A DNA stretch of 64,000 nt. Source: Microbacterium sp. 1.5R. Its GTDB lineage: Bacteria; Actinomycetota; Actinomycetes; Actinomycetales; Microbacteriaceae. The DNA lies in NCBI RefSeq assembly GCF_001889265.1, contig NZ_CP018151.1:1302001-1366000 (forward strand). Direction: 5' to 3'. The notes beneath the pieces were generated by a model, which did not search any database, was not told where the DNA came from, and saw only the letters and a program-made list of their open reading frames with translations. Of the stretch, positions 52,446 through 60,279 are shown piece after piece. The stretch's first letter is position 1; every line of letters begins with the position of its first letter. Position numbers and translations under genes: made by a program.

Positions 52446-53761
52446 TGGACTACATCCTCTTGGGCGTGGGGCTTCTGCTCACTGTGGGCACGGGGCTGTT
52501 CGTCGCGAGCGAGTTCGCGCTGGTCAATCTCGACCGTGCCGACCTCGAAGCCCGCCAGGCCCGGGGCGAGTCCCGCCTGTCGCTGACGATCAGCGCACTC
52601 AAGCACACCTCGACCCACCTGTCGTCCGCCCAGCTCGGCATCACCCTGACGACGCTGCTGACCGGGTACACGATGGAGCCGGCGCTCTCGAACCTCCTCG
52701 GTCCGACGCTCGTCGCGTGGAGCATCCCCGACGCGGCCGTCGGCCCGATCGCCACCATCGTCGCCATGCTGGTCGCCACGGTGCTGTCGATGATCCTCGG
52801 CGAGCTCGTTCCGAAGAACTTCGCTCTCGCCCTGCCGCTCGCGACTGCGAAGCTCGTCATCCCGTTCCAGGTCGCCTTCACCACCGTCTTCAAGCCCGCC
52901 GTCGTCGTGCTCAACGGCAGCGCGAACGGGGTCCTGCGGAGCATCGGCATCGAGCCGAAGGAGGAGCTCTCGGGCGCCCGCAGCGCAGAAGAGCTCTCCT
53001 CTCTCGTGCGTCGTTCGGCGAGCGCCGGGCTGCTCGAAGCCGACACCGCCAGCCTGCTCGACCGCACCCTGACGTTCTCGCGATTGACGGCCGCCGATGT
53101 GATGACGGCTCGGCCGAGCATGCATGCGCTCGCCGTCGGAGACTCGGCGGACGACGTCATCCAGCTCGCTCGCCGGACGGGGCACAGTCGCTTCCCGGTG
53201 TACGACGACGATCTCGACGACATCACGGGTGTCGTGCACCTCAAGGCCGCGATCTCCGTGCCGCGCGAGCGACGCGGCGAGGTCCCTGTCGGCGCGCTCT
53301 CGACCGATCCGCTGCGCGTGCCGGAGACCGTGCACGTCGATGCGCTCATCTCTGAGCTCAGAGCCCGCGGATATCAGCTGGCGGTGGTCGTCGACGAGTA
53401 CGGCGGAACTGCCGGTCTCGTCACGCTGGAGGACCTCGTGGAGGAACTCGTTGGCGAGGTCTCCGACGAGCACGACCGCACGCGCGCCGGTGTCGTCCGC
53501 AATCGGGACGGCATCACGTTCCCCGGGGAGCTGCGGCCCGACGAGCTGCGCCGCAGAGCGGGCGTGGAGGTTCCCGAGGGAGATGTGTACGACACCGTGG
53601 GCGGGTACGTCATGAGCGTCCTCGAGCGCGTGCCGTCGGTGGGCGACGAGGTCGCCCTCGACACGGGCACGCTCCAGGTCGTCCGGATGGACGGTCGCCG
53701 CGTCGATCGGATCCGCTACGTTCCGAGTCCGGATCTGCCGGGAGAGGTGGTCGGACGATGA
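52445..53761 (+). CDS. CNNM/CorC-type hemolysin-family membrane protein (first)
   Basis: A 438-residue protein with a four-span DUF21/CNNM membrane domain (about residues 1-190, ending with IIGELVPKNFAL-type text, here MILGELVPKNFALALP near 115), two cytoplasmic CBS domains (about 205-335, with DEYGGTAGLVTLEDLVEELV near 315) and a C-terminal CorC transporter-associated domain. Relatives export magnesium or cobalt or confer Mg/Co resistance. GGGAGG lies 7 nt before the ATG, which also overlaps the stop of an upstream 22-codon frame. It overlaps the second CNNM gene by 4 nt. Confidence 0.9.
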   Translation: MDYILLGVGLLLTVGTGLFVASEFALVNLDRADLEARQARGESRLSLTISALKHTSTHLSSAQLGITLTTLLTGYTMEPALSNLLGPTLVAWSIPDAAVGPIATIVAMLVATVLSMILGELVPKNFALALPLATAKLVIPFQVAFTTVFKPAVVVLNGSANGVLRSIGIEPKEELSGARSAEELSSLVRRSASAGLLEADTASLLDRTLTFSRLTAADVMTARPSMHALAVGDSADDVIQLARRTGHSRFPVYDDDLDDITGVVHLKAAISVPRERRGEVPVGALSTDPLRVPETVHVDALISELRARGYQLAVVVDEYGGTAGLVTLEDLVEELVGEVSDEHDRTRAGVVRNRDGITFPGELRPDELRRRAGVEVPEGDVYDTVGGYVMSVLERVPSVGDEVALDTGTLQVVRMDGRRVDRIRYVPSPDLPGEVVGR

Positions 53762-54819
53762 ACGACTGGGGAGGACTGGCCTGGCTGGTCGTGCTGCTGG
53801 TGGCGAACGCGTTCTTCGTGGGCGCAGAGTTCGCAGTGATCTCCGCGCGTCGATCGCAGATCGAGCCGAAGGCCGACCGCGGGTCGCGCTCGGCCAAGAC
53901 CGCGCTCTACGCGATGGAGCACGCGACGCTGATGCTCGCGACCTCGCAGCTGGGCATCACCATCTGCTCGCTGCTGATCCTGAACGTCTCAGAGCCCGCC
54001 ATCCACCATCTGCTCGCCGTGCCGCTGCACGCGATCGGCTGGTCGGACGGCGTCGTCGACGCGGTGTCGTTCACGATCGCCCTGCTCATCGTGTCGTTCC
54101 TTCACGTCGTGTTCGGTGAGATGGTGCCGAAGAACCTCGCGTTCTCGGTGCCGGATCGCGCGGTGCTCATCCTCGCGCCGCCGCTCGTGTTGGTGTCCAA
54201 GATCTTCATGCCGGTGATCTGGCTGCTGAACGCGGCCGCCAACGGCGTGCTGCGGCTGTTCCGGGTCGAGCCCAAGAACGAGGCGGCGTCGACGTTCACA
54301 CTCGACGAGGTCGCGACGATCGTCGACCAGTCACGGCGCGAGGGCGTGCTCACCGACACGGCGGGCACGGTCGCGGCCGCCGTGGAGTTCACCGACAAGA
54401 AGGCTCGCGACGTGGCTGTTCCGCTCAGCGATCTCGTGACCCTTCCTCAGTCCACGACGCCCGACGACATCGAGAAGGCCGTCGCCCGGTACGGATTCTC
54501 GCGCTACGTGATCGTCGACGACGAGGGTGCGCCGGTCGGGTACGTCCACCTGAAGGACATCCTGCGGGCGTCGGACGGGCCGGGCTCTGCCGCGAAGCTG
54601 GTCGAGCCGCTGCCCTCGAAGCGCATCAACCACATGGTGCCGATCCAGGAGGACACGGATCTGGAAGACGCACTCGCGGTGATGCGCCGAGCGGGTCGAC
54701 ACCTGGCGAAGGTGCGCGACTCCCAGGGGCGCACGACCGCCGTGCTCTTCCTGGAGGACATCCTCGAGGAGCTCGTGGGCGAGGTGCAGGACGCGACCCG
54801 TCGCATCCGCGGCCACTGA
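53758..54819 (+). CDS. CNNM/CorC-type hemolysin-family membrane protein (second)
   Basis: A 353-residue paralogue of the preceding gene: a DUF21 membrane domain (VVFGEMVPKNLAFSVPDRAV at about 118-137) and a CBS pair (about 205-340, ending FLEDILEELVGEVQD). It lacks the C-terminal CorC/HlyC domain that the first copy has, so the two are not equivalent. The ATG overlaps the upstream TGA (53758-53761), so both are made in equal amounts and probably form a heteromeric ion transporter. The substrate is inferred to be Mg2+ or a related divalent ion. Confidence 0.9.
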   Translation: MNDWGGLAWLVVLLVANAFFVGAEFAVISARRSQIEPKADRGSRSAKTALYAMEHATLMLATSQLGITICSLLILNVSEPAIHHLLAVPLHAIGWSDGVVDAVSFTIALLIVSFLHVVFGEMVPKNLAFSVPDRAVLILAPPLVLVSKIFMPVIWLLNAAANGVLRLFRVEPKNEAASTFTLDEVATIVDQSRREGVLTDTAGTVAAAVEFTDKKARDVAVPLSDLVTLPQSTTPDDIEKAVARYGFSRYVIVDDEGAPVGYVHLKDILRASDGPGSAAKLVEPLPSKRINHMVPIQEDTDLEDALAVMRRAGRHLAKVRDSQGRTTAVLFLEDILEELVGEVQDATRRIRGH

Positions 54820-54832
54820 GCCGCACACATGA

Positions 54833-54866
54833 CGAAGGCCTCGGTCCGAGCGGACCGGGGCCTTCG
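54833..54866. terminator. Bidirectional terminator between the CNNM pair and the oxidoreductase gene
   Basis: A 15-bp stem (54833-54847 with 54852-54866) with one wobble pair and a GAGC loop between convergent stop codons; no T-tract. Confidence 0.8.
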
Positions 54867-54879
54867 CCGTGGGTGGTGG

Positions 54880-55947
54880 TCAGCGCCAGTGCGCGCGCTC
54901 GTACTGCGGCGGCCAGGTGATGTCCGCGCCGAGTTCGTGCGCGGCGCGGAGCGCGAAGTGCGGGTCGCGCAGCCACTCCCGGCCGGCGAAGATCGCGTCG
55001 GCGGCCCCGTCGGCGAGCACCTGCTCGGCCTGTTCGGCAGCGGTGATCAGGCCCACGGCGGACACCGGGATGCGTCCGCCCTGGCGTACCGACTCGGCCA
55101 GCGGCACCTGGTATCCGGGGAACACGCTGATCTGCTGATGCGCGACGAGCCCGCCGCTGGAGACGTCGATGAGATCGGCCCCGTGCTCGGTGGCCCAGGT
55201 GCTCACCGTCGCCGCCTCCTCGGGCGTGAACCCGCCCTCGGCGTGATCGGTCGCCGAGATGCGAACGAACACCGGCACATCGTCACCGGCGACCTCGCGG
55301 ATCGCGTCGACCACCCGGAGGAGCAGCCGAGCCCGGTTCTCGAGCGATCCGCCGTACTCGTCGTCCCGCAGGTTCGACAGAGGAGAGAGGAACTGGTGCA
55401 GCAGGTATCCGTGTGCGCCGTGGACCTCGAGCACGTCGAAGCCGGCGTCGAGCGCCCGTCGAGTGGCGGCGGCGAATCCCGCCACGACGGCGTCGATGCC
55501 GGCCGCATCGAGTGCGACCGGTGCGGCGAAGCCCTCGAAGGCGATCGCGGACGGGGCCGTGGTCGTCCATCCGCCGTCGGTCTCGGGCACGGATCCGCGC
55601 TCGTCGGCCCAGGGCCACCAGGTCGACGCCTTGCGGCCGGCGTGCGCCAATTGGATGCCCGCAGCGGCACCGCGCGAGTGGATCGCCTCGACGATCGGCG
55701 CCCAGGCGTCGCGCTGCTCGTCGTTCCAGAGCCCGGCGTCTCGCGGTGAGATGCGACCTTCCGGCACGACAGCGGTCGCCTCGGCGACGATCAGACCCGC
55801 GCCGCCGGAGGCGAACTGCGCGAGGTGAGTGTGGTGCCACTCCTGCACGACGCCCTCCACCGCGCTGTACATGCACATGGGGGACACCCAGAGCCGGTTG
55901 CGGAAAGTGGAGGAACGGATGCTCAGGGGAGAGAAGAGAATGCTCAC
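54880..55947 (-). CDS. Old yellow enzyme family NADPH oxidoreductase (YqjM type)
   Basis: An FMN-dependent ene-reductase of 355 residues that reduces activated double bonds with NADPH. It shows SPMCMYSA with C25 near the flavin, the substrate-binding HGAHGYLLHQFLSPLSNLRD at about 175-194, and the short-loop YqjM-type C-terminus ERAHWR, whose final arginine projects into the partner subunit's active site in YqjM. The GTG start is supported by TAGCGT ending 6 nt upstream. Divergent from nnrD with 56 bp between starts, so the two promoters are nearly back to back. Confidence 0.92.
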   Translation of the reverse strand: MSILFSPLSIRSSTFRNRLWVSPMCMYSAVEGVVQEWHHTHLAQFASGGAGLIVAEATAVVPEGRISPRDAGLWNDEQRDAWAPIVEAIHSRGAAAGIQLAHAGRKASTWWPWADERGSVPETDGGWTTTAPSAIAFEGFAAPVALDAAGIDAVVAGFAAATRRALDAGFDVLEVHGAHGYLLHQFLSPLSNLRDDEYGGSLENRARLLLRVVDAIREVAGDDVPVFVRISATDHAEGGFTPEEAATVSTWATEHGADLIDVSSGGLVAHQQISVFPGYQVPLAESVRQGGRIPVSAVGLITAAEQAEQVLADGAADAIFAGREWLRDPHFALRAAHELGADITWPPQYERAHWR

Positions 55948-55953
55948 CCCTCG

Positions 55954-55959
55954 ACGCTA
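55954..55959 (-). promoter_or_regulatory. Leaderless -10 box of the OYE gene (TAGCGT)
   Basis: TAGCGT on the minus strand ends 6 nt before the GTG at 55947. Confidence 0.5.
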
Positions 55960-55991
55960 CTGTGCGGCTGGGGCGAGGAGGGCCGTCGCAC

Positions 55992-55997
55992 TAACGT
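55992..55997 (+). promoter_or_regulatory. Leaderless -10 box of nnrD (TAACGT)
   Basis: TAACGT ends 6 nt before the ATG at 56004, in a 56-bp gap shared with the divergent OYE promoter. Confidence 0.5.
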
Positions 55998-56003
55998 GGA
56001 GTC

Positions 56004-56840
56004 ATGCCCGACGCACGCGATTGGTCCCGCGACGACACCGCCCGCCTCCTGCGCGTGCCGGGCGCGGATGACGACAAGTACTCCCGCGGGGTCGTGGGCC
56101 TGCGCACCGGGTCTTCCGACTACCCCGGCGCAGCCGTGCTCGGCGTGGAAGCGGCGTGGCGTGCCGGAGCAGGATTCGTCCGGTATATCGGTGAGGGACG
56201 AGCGGCGGATGCCGTGATCGCTCGCCGCCCCGAGACGGTGGTCAGCCCGCGGGCCGCCGGCGCACGCGTCGGCGCCTGGGTCATCGGATCGGGGACGAAC
56301 GCCGCGAGCAGGACCTCCGACGAGGAACGCGAGCTCCGCGACCTGCTCGACGGCTCCGTCCCGGTGGTCGTCGACGCGGGGGCACTGGATCTCGCGCCCG
56401 GGAGCCGCGCGCCGCTCGTGCTGACGCCGCATCGACGCGAGTTCGAGCGGCTGCAGACTCAGCTCGGCTTCGCCGGTGACGATGATCGGGCGACCGCGGT
56501 CGCCCGCGTGGCGAGCGAGATCGACGCGACCGTGCTGCTGAAGGGCGCGCAGACGCTGATCGCAGACCCCGACGGCGGCGTCATCCGAGTGGAGGCAGGC
56601 ACCGGCTGGCTGGCGACGGCCGGCACCGGTGATGTCCTCGGGGGTGTTCTCGGAGCGCTGCTCGCGGGCGAGGTCGACGCATCGACTGCGGAGATCGCGG
56701 CCGCCGCCGCCTGGCTGCACGGTCACGCCGGGCGCATCGCTGCGGGCATCGGCGCAATCGGCGGCGCGCAGGGGCATCCGATCGTCGCCCTGGATGTCGC
56801 GGAGGCTCTTCCTCGCGCGATCGCGGACGTCATCGCGTGA
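56004..56840 (+). CDS. nnrD: ADP-dependent NAD(P)H-hydrate dehydratase
   Basis: A metabolite-repair enzyme (278 residues) that converts damaged NADHX/NADPHX back to NAD(P)H using ADP. Ribokinase-like fold signatures are KYSRGVVGLRTGSSDYPGAA at about 25-44, VVVDAGALDL near 122, TPHRREFERL near 143 and TAGTGDVLGGVLGALLAGE near 200. The N-terminal epimerase (NnrE) domain that is fused in many bacteria is absent here, and no nnrE is visible in the window. It overlaps the GT87 gene by 4 nt (GTGA). Confidence 0.92.
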   Translation: MPDARDWSRDDTARLLRVPGADDDKYSRGVVGLRTGSSDYPGAAVLGVEAAWRAGAGFVRYIGEGRAADAVIARRPETVVSPRAAGARVGAWVIGSGTNAASRTSDEERELRDLLDGSVPVVVDAGALDLAPGSRAPLVLTPHRREFERLQTQLGFAGDDDRATAVARVASEIDATVLLKGAQTLIADPDGGVIRVEAGTGWLATAGTGDVLGGVLGALLAGEVDASTAEIAAAAAWLHGHAGRIAAGIGAIGGAQGHPIVALDVAEALPRAIADVIA

Positions 56841-58075
56841 GTCGCACCACGACGGTTCGTCTCGTCGCGCTGTGGAGCGCGTTCGCGACCGTGCATATCG
56901 CGATCGCGGTCACGGGGTGGCTGTACCCGAGCCAGCCGATGGGCGACGTGGTGCTGGTCTACGAACCCTGGTCGACCGCCGCGCTCTCGGGAGGAGCGAT
57001 CGTCGGGATCACCGAGTCGTGGGTCTATCCCCAGCTCGCGCTCGTTCCCATGCTGCTCGCCAAGGTCCTGTCGGCCCCGCTCATCGCCGTCGTGGGCGCC
57101 TCGGAGGCCTACCTGATCGCGTGGGCTGCGCTTGTGACGGTGCTCGATGCGATCGCCTTCGCGGTGCTTCTCGGCCGCGCATCATCTCGTCCGCGGCGTG
57201 CGGCGGCGTGGTTCTGGGTCGCCGCTCTGCTTCTGCTCGGCCCGATCGCGATGTACCGCATCGACGCGATCACCGTGCCTCTGGCGGTGATCGGCGGGCT
57301 CTGGCTGGTCCGTCGCCCCGCTGCGGCAGCCGCGCTGCTGACGATCGGCGCCTGGATCAAGATCTGGCCGGCCGCCCTCGTGCTCGCCGCCGTGGTCGCG
57401 CTCGTGAGCAGGATGCGCGTCCTGCTCACGGCTGCAGCCGTGTCCGCCGTCGTCATCTCGCTGCTGTTCCTGCTCGGAGCCGACACCGAGATCTTCGGAT
57501 TCCTGACGGAGCAGACCGGGCGGGGCCTCCAGATCGAAGCCGTCGCGGCGACCCCGTTCCTCTGGCTCGCGATCTCGGGTGCCGCTCGCATCGAGTACAG
57601 CTTCGACATCCTGACCTTCCAGATCAGTGCTCAGGGTGCGGACGCGGTCAGTGCGGTGCTCACACCGCTGATGGCGGTCCTCGTGGTCGTCGTGATGGTC
57701 GTCGGGGGACTCAAGGCTGCGCGGGGCGCATCGTCGGCGCGGCTGTTGCCTCCTCTCGCGCTGAGTCTCGTCACGACCCTGATCGTGATGAACAAGGTGG
57801 GCTCACCGCAGTTCCAGACGTGGCTGATCGCTCCGGTCATCCTGTGGTTCGTCTTCGACCGCGCACGAGCCGTCTGGCCCGCCGTGCTCGTGCTCGCGCT
57901 CTGTGCCCTCACGTGCCTGGTCTACCCGCTCAGCTACGACGCGCTGCTGCGCGCGGAGCTGCAGCCCATCGTCATCCTGACCGCGCGGAACGTCCTCCTC
58001 ATCGTGCTCCTCGCCGTCGGCATCCGCGCCGTCGTCCGTGTGCCCGCCCGCAATCCGTCCACCACCCGGGAGTGA
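56837..58075 (+). CDS. GT87-type polyprenol-phosphate glycosyltransferase
   Basis: A 412-residue polytopic membrane protein with about 11 spans, matching the GT87 (DUF2029) group, which includes mycobacterial mannosyltransferases that use polyprenyl-phosphate-mannose. The early extracytoplasmic loop has the acidic pair MGDVVLVYEPW near 35-45, and later WIKIWPAALV near 173 is typical. The exact product is unknown; arabinomannan or lipomannan branching is typical in relatives. The GTG overlaps the nnrD stop. A thiamine-binding protein gene follows 4 nt downstream of its stop. Confidence 0.8.
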   Translation: MSRTTTVRLVALWSAFATVHIAIAVTGWLYPSQPMGDVVLVYEPWSTAALSGGAIVGITESWVYPQLALVPMLLAKVLSAPLIAVVGASEAYLIAWAALVTVLDAIAFAVLLGRASSRPRRAAAWFWVAALLLLGPIAMYRIDAITVPLAVIGGLWLVRRPAAAAALLTIGAWIKIWPAALVLAAVVALVSRMRVLLTAAAVSAVVISLLFLLGADTEIFGFLTEQTGRGLQIEAVAATPFLWLAISGAARIEYSFDILTFQISAQGADAVSAVLTPLMAVLVVVVMVVGGLKAARGASSARLLPPLALSLVTTLIVMNKVGSPQFQTWLIAPVILWFVFDRARAVWPAVLVLALCALTCLVYPLSYDALLRAELQPIVILTARNVLLIVLLAVGIRAVVRVPARNPSTTRE

Positions 58076-58079
58076 ACCC

Positions 58080-58412
58080 ATGTTGATCGCCTTCTCCGTC
58101 GCGCCGAGCGGCACACCCTCCGACGGATCGGAGCGCTCAGACGCGTCGGTCCACGACGCGGTCGCCGCCGCCGTGCGGGTCGTGCGCGAGTCGGGACTGC
58201 CGCACCGCACGACCAGCATGTTCACCGAGATCGAAGGACCGGACTGGGACTCGGTGATGGACGTCGTCAAGCGCGCGACCGAGGCCGTGATGCCGTTCGG
58301 GTCGCGGGTCTCGCTGGTGCTCAAGGCTGACATCCGACCCGGGTACGCGGGGGAGCTCGATGCGAAGATCGAGCGGCTCGAAGCGGCGGTCGACGACTCG
58401 GACACCCCGTAG
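58080..58412 (+). CDS. Thiamine-binding (DUF77/YkoF-like) protein
   Basis: A 110-residue cytoplasmic protein of the MTH1187/DUF77 family, several members of which bind thiamine. Signatures are MLIAFSVAPSG at the N-terminus, TTSMFTEIEGPDWDSVMDVV at about 45-64 and SRVSLVLKADIRPGYAG at about 75-91. The ATG at 58080 has CGGGAG upstream and lies 4 nt after the GT87 stop, so it belongs to the nnrD-GT87 operon. Its role there is not evident. Confidence 0.88.
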   Translation: MLIAFSVAPSGTPSDGSERSDASVHDAVAAAVRVVRESGLPHRTTSMFTEIEGPDWDSVMDVVKRATEAVMPFGSRVSLVLKADIRPGYAGELDAKIERLEAAVDDSDTP

Positions 58413-58415
58413 ACT
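58410..58415 (+). promoter_or_regulatory. Leaderless -10 box of the MFS gene (TAGACT)
   Basis: TAGACT, which overlaps the TAG stop codon of the preceding gene, ends 6 nt before the GTG at 58422. Confidence 0.5.
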
Positions 58416-58421
58416 CGACGG

Positions 58422-59642
58422 GTGAATCCCTCGACTGAATCGAGGGGTGCGGCGAAGTGGGCGCTCCTCTCCCTCGCCATCGGCAGCTTCGGCATCGGCA
58501 TGACCGAGTTCGTCGTCATGGGCCTGCTGCCCAACATCGCTGACGAGCTGCTGCCCACGCTGTGGGCCAGCAGCCCCGAAGACGCGCTGAGCCAGGCCGG
58601 CTGGCTGATCTCGCTCTACGCTCTCGGCGTCGTCGTCGGAGCTCCCACGATCGCCGGCTTCGTCGCGCGCTACCCGCGGCATCGCGTCATGATCGGGCTG
58701 GCTCTGGCGCTGACCCTGTTCAACGCGCTCACGGTCTTCCTCCCGACCTTCGAACTCGTCGGTGCCTCGCGATTCCTCGCGGGGCTGCCTCACGGCGCCT
58801 ACTTCGGCATCGGCGCGCTGGTCGCGGCTGACGTGATGGGGCCGGGCAACCGAGCCAAGGGCGTCGCCTTCATCCTCACCGGATTGACGGTGGCGAACGT
58901 GGTCGGGGTGCCGTTCGGGACCTTCCTCGGTCAGCTCTGGGGGTGGCGGGCAGCCTTCGCGGTCGTGACCCTCGTCTTCGCCCTCGCGACCGTCTGCATC
59001 ATCTTCTTCGTGCCCGAGCATCCCGGCTCTCCCGGCCGGACCATGCGCGAGGAGCTCGGCGTGTTCCGCATCCCGCAGGTCTGGTTCACGCTCGGCGTCG
59101 GTGCGATCGGGTTCGGCGGCTTCTTCGCGGTCTACAGCTACATCGCGCCCCTGGTGACCGAGGTGGCGGGCTCTCCCGAGTGGGCGGTGCCGATCGTGCT
59201 GGTGCTGATGGGATTGGGCATGACCGCCGGCAACCTCGTCGGCGGGCATCTCGCCGACATCGACCTGCGACGCACGCTGCTCTTCGGACTCGCAGCGATG
59301 GCGCTCGTGTTCGCACTCCTCGCCGTGCTCGCATTCTGGATCGTCAGCCTCGCCCTCCTCGTATTCGTCGTGGGCTTCGTGTCCTCGGTGCTCAGCCCGA
59401 CGATCCAGACGCGGTTGATGGATGTCGCCGGAGACAATCAGTCGATCGCCGCGGCGATGAACCACTCTGCGCTCAACATCGGCAACAGCCTCGGCGCGTT
59501 CCTCGGCGGCATGGTGATCGCGGCCGGATGGGGCTTCGTCGCGCCGTCGTGGACCGGGGCGGCCCTCGCCGTCGCGGGCCTCGTGATCGCGTTGCTGTCG
59601 TATCGCACAGAGGCGCGCAAGCCCGTCCTCGTTCAGGCCTGA
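58422..59642 (+). CDS. Major facilitator superfamily exporter (AraJ/YdhP type)
   Basis: A 406-residue transporter with about 12 spans. It has FGIGMTEFVVMGLLPNIADE near residue 21-40, the loop signature RYPRHRVMIGLA near 83, and a motif-C-like LTGLTVANVVGVPFGTFLGQ near 149. This matches DHA1-group sugar-efflux or multidrug transporters of the AraJ/YdhP kind. The substrate cannot be told. A GTG start is decided by a TAGACT box 6 nt upstream. The next gene, a Nudix hydrolase, starts 28 nt downstream with its own box. Confidence 0.88.
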   Translation: MNPSTESRGAAKWALLSLAIGSFGIGMTEFVVMGLLPNIADELLPTLWASSPEDALSQAGWLISLYALGVVVGAPTIAGFVARYPRHRVMIGLALALTLFNALTVFLPTFELVGASRFLAGLPHGAYFGIGALVAADVMGPGNRAKGVAFILTGLTVANVVGVPFGTFLGQLWGWRAAFAVVTLVFALATVCIIFFVPEHPGSPGRTMREELGVFRIPQVWFTLGVGAIGFGGFFAVYSYIAPLVTEVAGSPEWAVPIVLVLMGLGMTAGNLVGGHLADIDLRRTLLFGLAAMALVFALLAVLAFWIVSLALLVFVVGFVSSVLSPTIQTRLMDVAGDNQSIAAAMNHSALNIGNSLGAFLGGMVIAAGWGFVAPSWTGAALAVAGLVIALLSYRTEARKPVLVQA

Positions 59643-59658
59643 GCGGCATTGCGCCTCA

Positions 59659-59664
59659 TAGAGT
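59659..59664 (+). promoter_or_regulatory. Leaderless -10 box of the Nudix gene (TAGAGT)
   Basis: TAGAGT ends 6 nt before the GTG at 59671, only 16 nt after the stop of the MFS gene. Confidence 0.5.
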
Positions 59665-59670
59665 GAGGCT

Positions 59671-60279
59671 GTGACCGATCTGGACCATCTGCCCGTCGCC
59701 GGGACGGCCGTGCTGCTGCGCTCGACACCCGACGGCTTCGCTGTGCTGCTGATGCGCCGGCCGGATCGCGGTTCGTTCGCCGGTGCGTGGGTGTTCCCAG
59801 GCGGCAAGGTGGAGCCGTCCGACCGCCGCGCGGGGGCGGAGGAGAGCGACGACGCGCGTCGAGCGGCGATCCGTGAGACGCGCGAGGAGGTCGGCCTGAC
59901 GATCGCCGATCCGGTGCTGCTGTCCCGCTGGCAGCCGCCGGCCGAGGCGCCGATCCGCATCCGGACGTGGTTCTTCCTCGCCGGAGCGCCGCGAGGGGAC
60001 TTGCGGTTCTCGCCCGACGAGGTCGTCGACGCGGTCTGGCTGAGCCCTGCCGAAGCTCTGTCGAGGCATGCCACGGGGGAGTGGACGCTCTTCCCGCCGA
60101 CCTGGGTCACCCTGCATCAGCTCAGCCGGTTCGACACGGCCGAGGACGCTCTCGCGTCGGCTGGCGATGCGCAGCACTTCGCGACCCGAGTGGTCCAGTC
60201 GCCACAGGGCACCGACTTCGAGTGGGAGGGCCTGCGGCTGCGCACCGGATCCCTGCCGTGGACGATCGATCCGATCTAG
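59671..60279 (+). CDS. Nudix hydrolase
   Basis: A 202-residue hydrolase of nucleoside-diphosphate derivatives. The Nudix box is GGKVEPSD... AAIRETREEVGL, starting near residue 45; about 10 extra residues (RRAGAEESDD) sit inside the usual GX5EX7REUXEEXGU spacing, a feature of the NUDT19-like/RNase-type group. The rest is a compact alpha-beta fold with a C-terminal helical part. The last 4 bp overlap the convergent metX stop region. Substrate unknown. Confidence 0.88.
   Translation: MTDLDHLPVAGTAVLLRSTPDGFAVLLMRRPDRGSFAGAWVFPGGKVEPSDRRAGAEESDDARRAAIRETREEVGLTIADPVLLSRWQPPAEAPIRIRTWFFLAGAPRGDLRFSPDEVVDAVWLSPAEALSRHATGEWTLFPPTWVTLHQLSRFDTAEDALASAGDAQHFATRVVQSPQGTDFEWEGLRLRTGSLPWTIDPI

Noticed and set aside
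50894..53473. Minus-strand frame of 859 codons over guaB1 and the CNNM gene.
   Set aside because: Spans two well-supported plus-strand genes and has no family similarity.
58137..60110. Minus-strand frame of 657 codons over the MFS and Nudix genes.
   Set aside because: Shadow of two well-supported genes.
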